Source of the DNA: Candidatus Rhodoferax bjergmarkensis
GTDB taxonomy: Bacteria > Pseudomonadota > Gammaproteobacteria > Burkholderiales > Burkholderiaceae_C
Reading direction: 5' to 3'
Assembly: GCA_016708345.1 (NCBI GenBank)
Contig: JADJFX010000041.1
Span: 1 to 64,000, forward strand
DNA: 64,000 bases
The translations under genes and the position numbers were made by a program. The notes beneath the pieces are model-generated. The model was given only the letters and a program-made list of their open reading frames with translations. It did not search any database and had not been told where the DNA came from. Positions 10,574-18,833 of the stretch are shown piece after piece. Numbering within the stretch: the first letter of the stretch is position 1; the number at the start of each line of letters is the position of its first letter.

Positions 10574-10600
10574 AGCTATCTAATTCATAGCATATTTCCC
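10574..10600. repeat. Dispersed hairpin repeat, copy 4
   Basis: gaagctatctaattcatagc: inverted GCTAT/ATAGC core without the TTGCGCA tail. It lies between two convergent genes (10507 and 10716), where it could serve as a bidirectional hairpin. Confidence 0.4.
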
Positions 10601-10715
10601 CCGCTCACGCCCCACCGGGCGGAAAAGGGGTGCCTCATTTGTCCGCGTTTTTAAAGCAGATGCTGGCGAGCGCCAATGGGTGGATTCACTACGGCCAACA
10701 TCACGGCCTGGCAAA

Positions 10716-12782
10716 TCAAACTGAATCGACACCCTCCAAGCCCAACACCACCTGCGCATCTTGGTGCAGCTGCGCCAACGCGGCCAACTTCATCAGAGCC
10801 GGGGCCAAGCAAGCACCTTTAGGGAGAGCCTGGGCAGAGAGTGTGGCTTCAAGCAGGGCCTTTAGCCCATCGGCCAGCGCAAACAGGCTTTGCGCTGCAA
10901 GCTGGCGTCCTACCTGGTTGCAGTCATCTCTCCAACGGGTGGGCAACTGTGACACACCGTGGTGCAACAGCGTTGCCAGCACCTGCCGCAGCCTGGCCAG
11001 CGCATTGGAAATCGGGTCAACTGCTTCGTCAGGCAAAAACGCGAGTGGCAGGCTGGCCAGTGCAGCACTGCTTTGATCGGTAGCGGCGGCAAAGTCGGGC
11101 ACCACGATGCTGCTGGCGGCCACGGCCCAGGGTTCAATGATGGGGTGGCCGCCGCACCAGTGCATCAAGCCGGCCACATGATTGACTGGCCCCTGTTTGC
11201 CCGACAGTGCGTCAGCCAGCGCGGCGAGCGCATGGCGGTTGTGGCTTTCATGGCTGCGTTGGAGCCGCATGGGCTGGTCGTTGCTGTCATACAGCACGGC
11301 CATCACGGCTTGTGCGTGGGGGTCGTAATGCAGGGCTTCTATGCGTGCAGGTGTGAAAACAATAAACCGCTGGGCCGCATGGCGTGGCAACACTTGCGCC
11401 GTGGGTTGGGCCTGCTGGGCTGCAGCCAGAGCGCGCACGCTGTCATAACGCAGCGGTGCGCTGAGCTGAGACCAATCGGGCACCTGTGGCAATACGCTGT
11501 TGTGGGAACTGCGGCTTTTGGCGAGTTTGAGGCTGCCATCGGGCAAGCGGCGGGCTTGCCGGGCCAGCAGTTGGCCCCGGCTCAGGGCTTGAAGCAACAC
11601 GCCGGGTGCCAGCCGCTCCAACGCGCGGGTGCTGGCTTCGTCCGCCGCTGTGTCAGCGGACACCTCCCACGCATGCGTCAACACCAGCGCGGTGCCGGTG
11701 TCGGTATCGGCCAGCAACAAGCGGGTGCGGCGCTTGGGGCCGTCGCGCACCGTGCGTGCGCCCAGGCAGACCAGGCGCAGGCGGTCCAGTTCGGTTTCAC
11801 CGGGCTCCTTCAAGCCCAACACGGCGCGGGCGTTGCCGGCCAAAACCCCGGCGTGCAGGCGTAGCGCCAGCTCGGCCACCAGCGCCAGGCCGTCCGTGGC
11901 CTGGTAAGAAGCACTGCGCGCATGCCAGGCACCGCACCACTGTTCCAGGTCTTGCAGCAGGTACACAAGCCAGGTGGCATTCAGTGCCCGGCTGGCGTCC
12001 AACGCATGGCTCAGCGCCTGAGCTATTGGGGCGGCGCCGTTGCTGACACCGTGAAAAATAAGCGCTTCCACCAGCGCAACCCAAGGTGCAGTGTCCAGCA
12101 CCAGGCGGGTGCCGTCGCTGCCCAGGCGCACCACCTGGGCCGACTGGGACGCCTGCGCGGAAAGGGTTGCGTCCAGATCCGCCTGCCGAAAAGCCCACAC
12201 CCCCAGTGCCACATGTTCACAGGCCGCAGCGGCAATGCAGTCGCAGCGTGCGGCCTCCAGCGCAGCACCCGCCCAAAAACGCACCGTGGCCGAGGGCAGA
12301 CGTGCGGTGTCGCAGGGTTCGCCACTGGCGGTACGGCGAAGGGTGATGGACAAACCTGCGTCACGTGCCAGCGCCGCTTTGGCCAGCACAGTGGCGGGGA
12401 TAACACGCGCCAGCGCTTCGTCACTGGCCAGGCCGGGGGATGTTGCCGTGGCAACCGGGGCCGCAGTCGAATCCGCAGATTCCTCGCCGGGCGCACCTGT
12501 CGCCAGTGCATCTTCCCGGTAGGCCAGCGCCACGATGATGCGGTGCCTGCACACCGTGGCCGCACCGCAACTGCAGCGCACCTGGCCAATGGGCGTGGCG
12601 GCGGGCCAGACGGTGTGGATGCCGTCGCTAAAACGGGCGTCCAACGTGCCGTCGGCACCCAGTGCCAGTTGCGGGCGGTAACCACCTTCGAGCTCACGCA
12701 CGGCGCGTTTGACCACACCGGCGTTGGCCGCCTGCACAAGCGCCTCGGGGCTCAGGTGCAGCAAGTCTTGCCTTGGATTCAT
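10716..12782 (-). CDS. SWIM zinc-finger protein of a MolR-type locus
   Basis: 688 residues. Two SWIM-like zinc sites of identical spacing are visible: C70-x-C72-x5-C78-x-H80 (RCSCGAATVCRH) and C180-x-C182-x5-C188-x-H190 (RCDCIAAAACEH). SWIM fingers bind zinc and usually nucleic acid or protein. The rest is helical and unrecognised. In E. coli the yeh cluster (yehL, yehM, yehP, yehQ and molR/yehI) combines a SWIM protein with AAA, DUF5682, VWA and DUF4132 proteins; this gene fills the YehQ place. It is the last gene in the direction of transcription, separated from the VWA gene by a toxin-antitoxin pair. The duplicated SWIM site is seen directly; function is inferred. Confidence 0.75.
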   Translation of the reverse strand: MNPRQDLLHLSPEALVQAANAGVVKRAVRELEGGYRPQLALGADGTLDARFSDGIHTVWPAATPIGQVRCSCGAATVCRHRIIVALAYREDALATGAPGEESADSTAAPVATATSPGLASDEALARVIPATVLAKAALARDAGLSITLRRTASGEPCDTARLPSATVRFWAGAALEAARCDCIAAAACEHVALGVWAFRQADLDATLSAQASQSAQVVRLGSDGTRLVLDTAPWVALVEALIFHGVSNGAAPIAQALSHALDASRALNATWLVYLLQDLEQWCGAWHARSASYQATDGLALVAELALRLHAGVLAGNARAVLGLKEPGETELDRLRLVCLGARTVRDGPKRRTRLLLADTDTGTALVLTHAWEVSADTAADEASTRALERLAPGVLLQALSRGQLLARQARRLPDGSLKLAKSRSSHNSVLPQVPDWSQLSAPLRYDSVRALAAAQQAQPTAQVLPRHAAQRFIVFTPARIEALHYDPHAQAVMAVLYDSNDQPMRLQRSHESHNRHALAALADALSGKQGPVNHVAGLMHWCGGHPIIEPWAVAASSIVVPDFAAATDQSSAALASLPLAFLPDEAVDPISNALARLRQVLATLLHHGVSQLPTRWRDDCNQVGRQLAAQSLFALADGLKALLEATLSAQALPKGACLAPALMKLAALAQLHQDAQVVLGLEGVDSV

Positions 12783-12917
12783 GTGTTCATTAAATTTTGT
12801 ATTTGAGTCTGTAGTTCTGCGACTGCTGTAGGCCAGAAGCAGTCGCTCTCTCTGCAGGACTCAGGCCGACGTGGCATTCAGCTCCGGGCGCACTCCCCTG
12901 GCCCCTACGGGGGTGTT

Positions 12918-12967
12918 GGGGGGGGGGGGGGGGCGGGGGCGGGGGGGGGGGGGGGGGGGGGGGGGGG
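12918..12967. other. Poly-G tract, probable assembly/base-calling artefact
   Basis: 50 bases that are G except two C. The gap 12783-13069 otherwise holds no recognisable gene. Similar poly-G occurs at 57254-57276 in the middle of a gene and at 36133-38705, so gap-fill noise is the simplest explanation. Confidence 0.7.
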
Positions 12968-13069
12968 CGGTCCGGGGGACATGAGCGGAGCCATCTGCCC
13001 CGGTGTCATCGGCCACTACAAACCTGTGCGTGCAAGGTCCGCAAACGCTGCACTGCTGCGGTACAAAAT

Positions 13070-13393
13070 TCAAGCCAGTACACCCAATCCGTGCTTCTGC
13101 ACTACCGCCAATAATTTGAGCGCCATGCCACTGGGCTGTTTGCTGCCGGACTCCCACTTTTGAACAGTGGATTCGCTGGTATTGAGGTATCTGGCAAATA
13201 CGGGTTGGCTGACATGCGCCTGCTCACGAATATTTTTGATCTGGGCTGGAGCAAGAGTAGTTGGCACAGCCAAGCAGGTTTCATCAAACTGGCGCATCGT
13301 GGTTTGATCAATGGCACCAACCCTTTGCAACGCAGCAGCAGAGGCATGGATTGCAGCAAAGGCATCACTTTTGAATTTTTGTTTTTTCGTCAT
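13070..13393 (-). CDS. HigA/NadS-like antitoxin, helix-turn-helix (Xre family)
   Basis: 107 residues starting at MTKKQKFKSD. The C-terminal half is a Cro/CI-type helix-turn-helix: IREQAHVSQPVFARYLNTS followed by VQKWESG and PSGMALKLL. The N-terminal part is the short helical extension typical of antitoxins paired with RelE/HigB toxins. The gene overlaps the 3' end of the toxin by about 29 nt, a toxin-first order usual for HigBA. It is expected to neutralise the toxin and repress the shared promoter upstream of 13754. Confidence 0.8.
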   Translation of the reverse strand: MTKKQKFKSDAFAAIHASAAALQRVGAIDQTTMRQFDETCLAVPTTLAPAQIKNIREQAHVSQPVFARYLNTSESTVQKWESGSKQPSGMALKLLAVVQKHGLGVLA

Positions 13394-13754
13394 GGCAAAT
13401 CTCCACAAAGTCTCCGTTAACAAGCAACTGGCTAACCTGCAGTTCCGTCAACCCCGCATAGCTGTTGGCCAGCAGACGGAATGCAAGTAACTCATCGTTC
13501 TCAATGTTCGCGCGGTCCTTCTTGGCAAACAGGTATTCATAGACCCAATACTTGCCGCCTTTGGCCAAGATGATTGACCGGTGCAGGTTGTGATTGAGTC
13601 TCTTCTTGAAAATACCTCCACCCAAGTCGTCAACCTGACCCAACAGAACCTGCTGGATGGCCAAACAAAGCTCTGCATCCTTGATATTGGCCTTCTTTGC
13701 ATCCTTGGAAAATCTGGCAGTCTTGAAGGCGCGATTTGAAGCATTGGACGGCAT
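13365..13754 (-). CDS. RelE/HigB-like toxin (PF06296-type)
   Basis: 129 residues. It has FSKDAKKANI near the start, GGGIFKKRLN, RSIILAKGGKYWVYEYLF, KKDRANIENDELLAF and LANSYAGL, the ordered signatures of the RelE-like HigB subfamily, which cleaves translated mRNA on the ribosome. The basic-aromatic strand with KGGKYW and the Tyr/Phe-rich segment carry the likely active surface. The antitoxin gene follows with overlap. The pair is embedded between the VWA and SWIM genes of the MolR-type locus on the same strand. Confidence 0.8.
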   Translation of the reverse strand: MPSNASNRAFKTARFSKDAKKANIKDAELCLAIQQVLLGQVDDLGGGIFKKRLNHNLHRSIILAKGGKYWVYEYLFAKKDRANIENDELLAFRLLANSYAGLTELQVSQLLVNGDFVEICHDEKTKIQK

Positions 13755-14023
13755 GGTTTAGTGTAGCACCAGGTGATACCCTTTGCAGCATGACGCGTCA
13801 TGCAGTCAAAAATCCCCCTGAACGCGTTGCATGGCATTGCTCTAATACCCTCTCAGGCATGTTCTTACTCAAACTGGACCACACCCCTGAACGGCTGCAA
13901 TGCGCTGCAAAGCGTTTGCAGCATTCGCTTCAAAACAGGCATAGGTTTCTGCGTGAAAAGTTGCCGCCTTGCCACAATCCGGAGATCAAATGTGGCGGTA
14001 GCCCTCATGGAACTTGCGCAAGC

Positions 14024-14050
14024 AGCTATAAATTACGTAGCACACCACAA
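14024..14050. repeat. Dispersed hairpin repeat, copy 5
   Basis: gcgcaagcagctataaatta followed by cgtagc, i.e. the element in inverse orientation. The rest of 13755-14113 holds no gene that I can support. Confidence 0.45.
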
Positions 14051-14113
14051 AATCACAGCGCCCATGTGCCCTGCGCCGGGCACTCCCCTTCGTTCAAACA
14101 CGCGGCCAATTCA

Positions 14114-15280
14114 TCATCCCAACTTCTCCGCCAGCCAGGCCGCCAACTGCCCCGGTGTCATGGCCGCTATGTGCGCGCCTGCGTCGGCCAGTTTGCCGGC
14201 CAGCACACGGTCAAAGTCGGGGTTGGCTTTTTCATCCAGCGCCGCCAGCCCCAGCACCTGGGTGCCCTGGGCGCACAAGGCGCGCACCTGGCTGACCAGC
14301 ACATGTTCGGCAGCACCCTCGTAAAAGTCGCTGATGATGACCACAATGGCGCGGCGTGGCGCTTCAATCTGCCCGGCGGCATAGGCCACGGCCTTGCCAA
14401 TGTCGGTGCCGCCGCCCAGTTGCACCCGCATCAGCACGTCCACCGGGTCCTGCTCACTGTCGGTCAGGTCTACCACGTCGGTGTCAAACGCCACCAGATG
14501 GGTTTTGACCCCCGGCAAAGCCCACAGACACGAGGCCGTGACCGCCGAGTGGATCACGCTCGACACCATGCTGCCGCTTTGGTCCACCAGCAAAAACACC
14601 TGCCAGGGCAGCAAGGAGCGGCGGGTGTTGACATAAAACAGCGGTTTTTCTATCAGCAGGCGCTGGCCACGCTGGTCGTAGTGTTTCAGGTTGCGCAGCA
14701 GGGTCTCGCGGGCGGCAAACTGGCTGAGTGAGCCGCGTGTGGACAACTGCTGGCGCTTGCGGGTGCCGCTGAAGGAGCGTTGCACCTCCTTGGCCAGTTT
14801 TTCAATCAGCTCGGCCACCACCTTGGCGACCAGTTGGCGGGCCATGGCCAGCACCTGCGGGTTCATCAGGTGTTTGGTGCGCATAACCGCCTGCAGCAGT
14901 GCCGGGTTGGGGGTGGCGCGCTCCAGCACCTCGGGGTTGGTCACCACTTCGTCTATGCCGTAGCGCTCTATGGCGTCGCGCTCCAGCCGCTCTATGGTTT
15001 CCTTGGGGAAAAGCGTGTGAATCTCGTTAATCCATTCCGGCACCGACAGTTGCGACGCACCCGCGCCACCGTGGCGGTCCAGCCGGTCAGTGGCCTCACC
15101 GCCGTCACCACCCTGGCCGTCGGGAGCGTCCCGCCCATACAGCCAGGCCAAGGCACGGTCCATGGCCATGGCTTGTATGTCACCCGCGCCGCCCAAACCG
15201 CTGGACAAGGGTTGCTGCGCGGCTTCGCCCAGCAGCAAACGCCAGCGCTCCGTGGCGGACAGCACCAGCAGGGGTTTCAT
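14114..15280 (-). CDS. VWA-domain protein of the MolR-type locus
   Basis: 388 residues; the start ATG at 15280 overlaps the stop of the DUF5682 gene as ATGA. The C-terminal half is a von Willebrand A domain. The metal-site motif DQSGS is at 233-237, the second-loop GGGTDIG lies about 60 residues later, and IISDFYEGA follows. The N-terminal half is helical. VWA proteins of this kind act with MoxR AAA+ ATPases, which use ATP to remodel or load metal-dependent targets. The cognate MoxR is encoded two genes upstream, and the place corresponds to E. coli YehP. Cytosolic, no signal peptide. Confidence 0.85.
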   Translation of the reverse strand: MKPLLVLSATERWRLLLGEAAQQPLSSGLGGAGDIQAMAMDRALAWLYGRDAPDGQGGDGGEATDRLDRHGGAGASQLSVPEWINEIHTLFPKETIERLERDAIERYGIDEVVTNPEVLERATPNPALLQAVMRTKHLMNPQVLAMARQLVAKVVAELIEKLAKEVQRSFSGTRKRQQLSTRGSLSQFAARETLLRNLKHYDQRGQRLLIEKPLFYVNTRRSLLPWQVFLLVDQSGSMVSSVIHSAVTASCLWALPGVKTHLVAFDTDVVDLTDSEQDPVDVLMRVQLGGGTDIGKAVAYAAGQIEAPRRAIVVIISDFYEGAAEHVLVSQVRALCAQGTQVLGLAALDEKANPDFDRVLAGKLADAGAHIAAMTPGQLAAWLAEKLG

Positions 15281-17631
15281 AGCGGTATCTCCAGCGCCCT
15301 TGCCCAAGCCAGTGCCTGCGCTTCGATGCGTTTGGCGTCCAGCAGCGCCCGGCTGCCGGTGTGCAATGACAAAAGCCCCGACTGCTCGCTGCTTGAGAGG
15401 CCCAGCAAGGCCGCCACCCGCACCGCCAGCGCCCCCCGCTCACGCGGTGGAAACCAGGCAAAAGCGGCGCGCAACTGCGGCAGGGCGACCAGAAAGTCGT
15501 CACTGCCCATGCCCTCCAGCGCCTCGTGTACGGCAACCACAATGGCGTCTGACTCGGTGGCCAGCACCCGCGCACAGCAAAACAGGCCGTACAAAAAATC
15601 GCCCAGCGCGTCACGCGGCGGCACGGCGCGCACCAGGGCCAGAATCTGCGGGTTGGCCTGCTCGCCCAAAGCGCCCTGCACATAGACCACGGCCAAAGCC
15701 GCACCACGCAACGCGGGGGGTGATTGGGCATTGCGCGCCAGGCGCAGCAAGGTCGCCAGGGTGGCGCTGCGGCTTAAACCCGCTTCAGCTTCCAACTGCA
15801 GGCGCAGCAGGCTGTCAAACACGGTGACCGCTGCCACATCGGCCTCCATTTCTTTGCCCTGGGAGCCCTGGCGCTCCTCCAGCAGCCACAGAATGCGCGC
15901 CGCCAGCACGGAGAGCGAGCGCTCCAGCAAGGCGCGGGTGTCCTGCCCCCAAAAGCCCACTTGCACCACCTGCAACAGCAGCCCGGCCGCTTTGGCCAGC
16001 GCTGCCAGGTCGTGTGCGGCGGGAACGGCGGCTTCCAACTGCTGGCCCAGCGCATCGCCCATGTCCAACAGACCGGCGCGCACGGCTTTGAGCAGGCAAC
16101 TGGCAGCCTGGGCTACATCGGCCTGGCTTTGGGCGACCAGCAGGGCCAGGCGGTTTCTGGCGGCGGACTCCAGCGTGGCACCAAAGGCTGCGGCCTCGAT
16201 CAGGTTGGGATACCAGCGCTCCCCCTGGGTCAAAGACCAGTGTTCTTCAAAGTTCAGCGCGGCAGGCAGTTGGCGGGCGGCGTGCGGTGCGCGGGTTTCC
16301 AACAGTTTTGCACCTTCCAGGCCTATCAACTGCAACTGCCACAGGGTGTGGGCACGGGGCAGGTCTGCGGCGCGGCGGCGGTCTATGACGATGGAGTGTC
16401 GGCCCTTGCCCGACAGATGCTGCGCTTGCGGCGTGAGCTCGCACTGTTTCAGCCGCGCGGTGACGTCATGCACCAGCGGCGGCAAGGGGGTGTCGGTGTG
16501 CAGGGTGCCACCGCCCTCGCCGGTCAGCGCCAATAAGGCTTCACGCAACACCGGGTGGTGCTGGTCGCCCAGCAGGCCCTGGCTGGCCCAGGGTGCGGGG
16601 GCGTCCAGCGCCTCCTTGATCGCGGTGGACTGCAGCGCATCCAGAATGTCCCCGCGCAGCGGCACAGCGTGGCCGCGCAGTTGCGCCAGAGCCTGCTGGG
16701 CGCTGCGCATGGCGATCAGCTCGGCGGTCGAAAAAGCCACCGCTTTGGCCCGCAAACGGCGGGTGATGCGCTTTAGCGCTTGCTCGCCCGCACCTTGCAG
16801 GCCCGACTGCCACACCCACTGGTAAAACTGTGGCGACTGCATGCCTGCGCTGTAGCCACCCAGCGCGTCCACCTGCCGGTATTCATAAGGCACCAGGTAA
16901 CAACCGGCCGAGCGCACATCGGCGGGTGCGGGCGACACGGGTTCTGGCCCGGTGGGTTGCAGGGGCCAGAGTTGTTCAATGGCCCGTTTGTGCCAGCCGC
17001 CGCAAATTACCAGCACATCGCCCCCTGCTTTGCCACCACCCTCACCTTGAACTTGCGCTTGTGCCCAAGCCACCCAGCGTGCCATTTGCAGTTCCCGCGC
17101 CTGATCCTGCGGGGTGCCGGGGTCGTCACCCCGCAGCTCGTCAAAATAGATGTCCAGGCGCTGCTGCAGGGCGGCATCACCCAGTTCGCCTTCAAACAGG
17201 TGGTCCCACAGCGCGTTGCCGCCGTCACAGCCAAACCGCTGGCACATCAACTCCAGCACCTGCGCGTAACGGGAACGGGGCTGCAAACCGTTTTGGGTTT
17301 CTTTGGCATCGGCAATGGCCCGGTACTGCCAGTGCGGCAGGTCAATAAAGCGCATTAGCGCCCCCACCTGCTGAGCGCTGCGCAGAGCCACCCATTCGGG
17401 TGAATAGTCCAAAAAAGGAAACCAGCACTGCGCCGGGCGCGTGCCCTCGTTGGCATAGCTGTACAGGGCCACGGGCAGCGTGTGCTCCAGCAGCAGTTCA
17501 CCCAGACGCGGATTGAAGTCGCCCGGCCCCTCTATCAGCACGCAAGCGGGTTTGTCACGCGCGATTACCCGCTGGACCAGCCGGGCGCAGGCCGGGCTGT
17601 GGTGGCGCACGCCGATGACACGCACTGTCAT
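15277..17631 (-). CDS. DUF5682 family protein
   Basis: 784 residues from MTVRVIGVRHHSPACAR (start at 17631; an in-frame upstream extension crosses a dispersed repeat and is unlikely to be coding). Conserved features seen are the N-terminal GVRHHSPAC, VLIEGPGDFNP and RYAQVLELMC, a middle region with CGGWHKRA and YLVPYEYRQ, and long helical repeats at the C-terminus. The N-terminal part resembles the TraB/erythromycin-esterase-like fold from its spacing of His and Glu (inference). The equivalent E. coli protein is YehM. It is translationally coupled to the VWA gene (ATGA). Confidence 0.75.
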   Translation of the reverse strand: MTVRVIGVRHHSPACARLVQRVIARDKPACVLIEGPGDFNPRLGELLLEHTLPVALYSYANEGTRPAQCWFPFLDYSPEWVALRSAQQVGALMRFIDLPHWQYRAIADAKETQNGLQPRSRYAQVLELMCQRFGCDGGNALWDHLFEGELGDAALQQRLDIYFDELRGDDPGTPQDQARELQMARWVAWAQAQVQGEGGGKAGGDVLVICGGWHKRAIEQLWPLQPTGPEPVSPAPADVRSAGCYLVPYEYRQVDALGGYSAGMQSPQFYQWVWQSGLQGAGEQALKRITRRLRAKAVAFSTAELIAMRSAQQALAQLRGHAVPLRGDILDALQSTAIKEALDAPAPWASQGLLGDQHHPVLREALLALTGEGGGTLHTDTPLPPLVHDVTARLKQCELTPQAQHLSGKGRHSIVIDRRRAADLPRAHTLWQLQLIGLEGAKLLETRAPHAARQLPAALNFEEHWSLTQGERWYPNLIEAAAFGATLESAARNRLALLVAQSQADVAQAASCLLKAVRAGLLDMGDALGQQLEAAVPAAHDLAALAKAAGLLLQVVQVGFWGQDTRALLERSLSVLAARILWLLEERQGSQGKEMEADVAAVTVFDSLLRLQLEAEAGLSRSATLATLLRLARNAQSPPALRGAALAVVYVQGALGEQANPQILALVRAVPPRDALGDFLYGLFCCARVLATESDAIVVAVHEALEGMGSDDFLVALPQLRAAFAWFPPRERGALAVRVAALLGLSSSEQSGLLSLHTGSRALLDAKRIEAQALAWARALEIPL

Positions 17632-17688
17632 GGGCTGATGCCTTGGAAAGATTTGAAGGTATTTTGGTCGTTTGCGCACGTCCAGCGT

Positions 17689-17716
17689 GCGCAAGCAGCT
17701 ATCAAAGTCATAGCAT
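17689..17716. repeat. Dispersed hairpin repeat, copy 6
   Basis: gcgcaagcagctatcaaagt followed by catagca, inside the 116-bp gap between the MoxR and DUF5682 genes. The flanking gcgcacgtccagcgtgcgca adds a second inverted repeat, giving a larger hairpin in the operon. Confidence 0.5.
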
Positions 17717-17747
17717 ACCCAGCGTCAAAAGCATTGACATAGTCCCC

Positions 17748-18833
17748 TCACGGCAACAGGTGCCGTGCCGCATAAAAGTCGCGCCAGTGCGCACCCTGGC
17801 GTTTGGCGGCCTTGTTTTCGATGTAGCGGCGTATCTTTTTCAGGTCGTCGGGGTTGTCTTTGGCGGCGGCACCCGCCAGCGCTTCAACAATGTCAGAAGG
17901 CTGCCCCGTGTCGCCACGCAAATAGTGGCCGCGCAGCGCCACGCTGTAGCCCACGCTCACCGCCTCGGCCGTGCTGACCACGGTGGACAGGCGCTCGCTG
18001 GCCGCACCTTCGCGGTCCACACCCTGGCGCAGCTCGCGGAAAGTGGTGACCAGCACCTCCAGCACCTCGGCGGCGGGTTGCAGCTTCAGGCCGTCGTTGG
18101 CCAGCAGCCTTGCCACCTCGCTTTGCACCAGCGCCAGCTCCTGGTCGTAGTCGGCAATGGGGAACACGGTTTCAAATGAAAAGCGGCGTTTCAGCGCGGC
18201 GGACATTTCGTTCACCCCCCGGTCGCGCGTGTTGGCGGTGGCAATCAGGTTAAAACCGGGCGCGGCAAACACGGCGTTGTCACCCGGCAGCTCAGGCACC
18301 ATCAGCAGCCGCTCAGAGAGTATGGACAGCAGGCCGTCTTGCACTTCGGGCGGGCAGCGGGTGATTTCTTCAAACCGCACGATGTGGCCACCCAGCATGG
18401 CGCGGTACAGGGCGGAGGGCACCAGGGCGCGGGGGCTGGGGCCTTCGGCCAGCAGCAGCGCGTAGTTCCAGCCGTATTTGATCTGGTCTTCGGTGGTGGC
18501 GGCGCTGCCCTGAATGGTCAGCAGGCTGGAGCCGCAAATCGACGCTGCCAACAACTCCGACAGCAAACTCTTGGCCGTGCCCGGCTCCCCCACCAGCAGC
18601 AAGGCGCGGTTGGACGCCAGCGTGACCATGGCGCGCTCGATCAGGCTGGGCGCGCAAACTATTTTGGCGCGTATGTCTTTGTCGCCCATGATGAATCGGC
18701 GCACCGCTTTCATGGACAGTTGCCAGCCGGGTGGTTTGGGGTCGCGGTCGGACTTTTTGAGCCGGGCCAGTTCGTCGGCGTACAGGTGCTCGGCGGGCGG
18801 GCGCTGCTGGCGGGTGGGGGGCGCTGTGGTCAT
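17748..18833 (-). CDS. MoxR-family AAA+ ATPase
   Basis: 361 residues. Walker A GEPGTAKS is at 82-89, Walker B IVRFEE at 151-156, sensor-1 TANTRDRG at 199-206 and an ALKRRF arginine-finger region at 213-218: a complete ATPase core. MoxR ATPases pair with VWA proteins as chaperone-like remodelling machines. The ATG overlaps the stop of the DUF4132 gene upstream by four bases, so the two are translationally coupled. It corresponds to E. coli YehL. It is intact, unlike two of the DUF4132 genes before it. Confidence 0.9.
   Translation of the reverse strand: MTTAPPTRQQRPPAEHLYADELARLKKSDRDPKPPGWQLSMKAVRRFIMGDKDIRAKIVCAPSLIERAMVTLASNRALLLVGEPGTAKSLLSELLAASICGSSLLTIQGSAATTEDQIKYGWNYALLLAEGPSPRALVPSALYRAMLGGHIVRFEEITRCPPEVQDGLLSILSERLLMVPELPGDNAVFAAPGFNLIATANTRDRGVNEMSAALKRRFSFETVFPIADYDQELALVQSEVARLLANDGLKLQPAAEVLEVLVTTFRELRQGVDREGAASERLSTVVSTAEAVSVGYSVALRGHYLRGDTGQPSDIVEALAGAAAKDNPDDLKKIRRYIENKAAKRQGAHWRDFYAARHLLP

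Noticed and set aside
11606..12806. Plus-strand ORFs opposite the SWIM gene
   Set aside because: Antisense shadows in high-GC coding sequence with no domain and no ribosome sites.
12918..12967. G-quadruplex or phase-variable G tract
   Set aside because: Similar G runs replace known coding sequence elsewhere in the window, so an assembly artefact is more likely.
14780..15685. 301-codon plus-strand ORF opposite the VWA and DUF5682 genes
   Set aside because: Shadow of genes with clear domains on the other strand.
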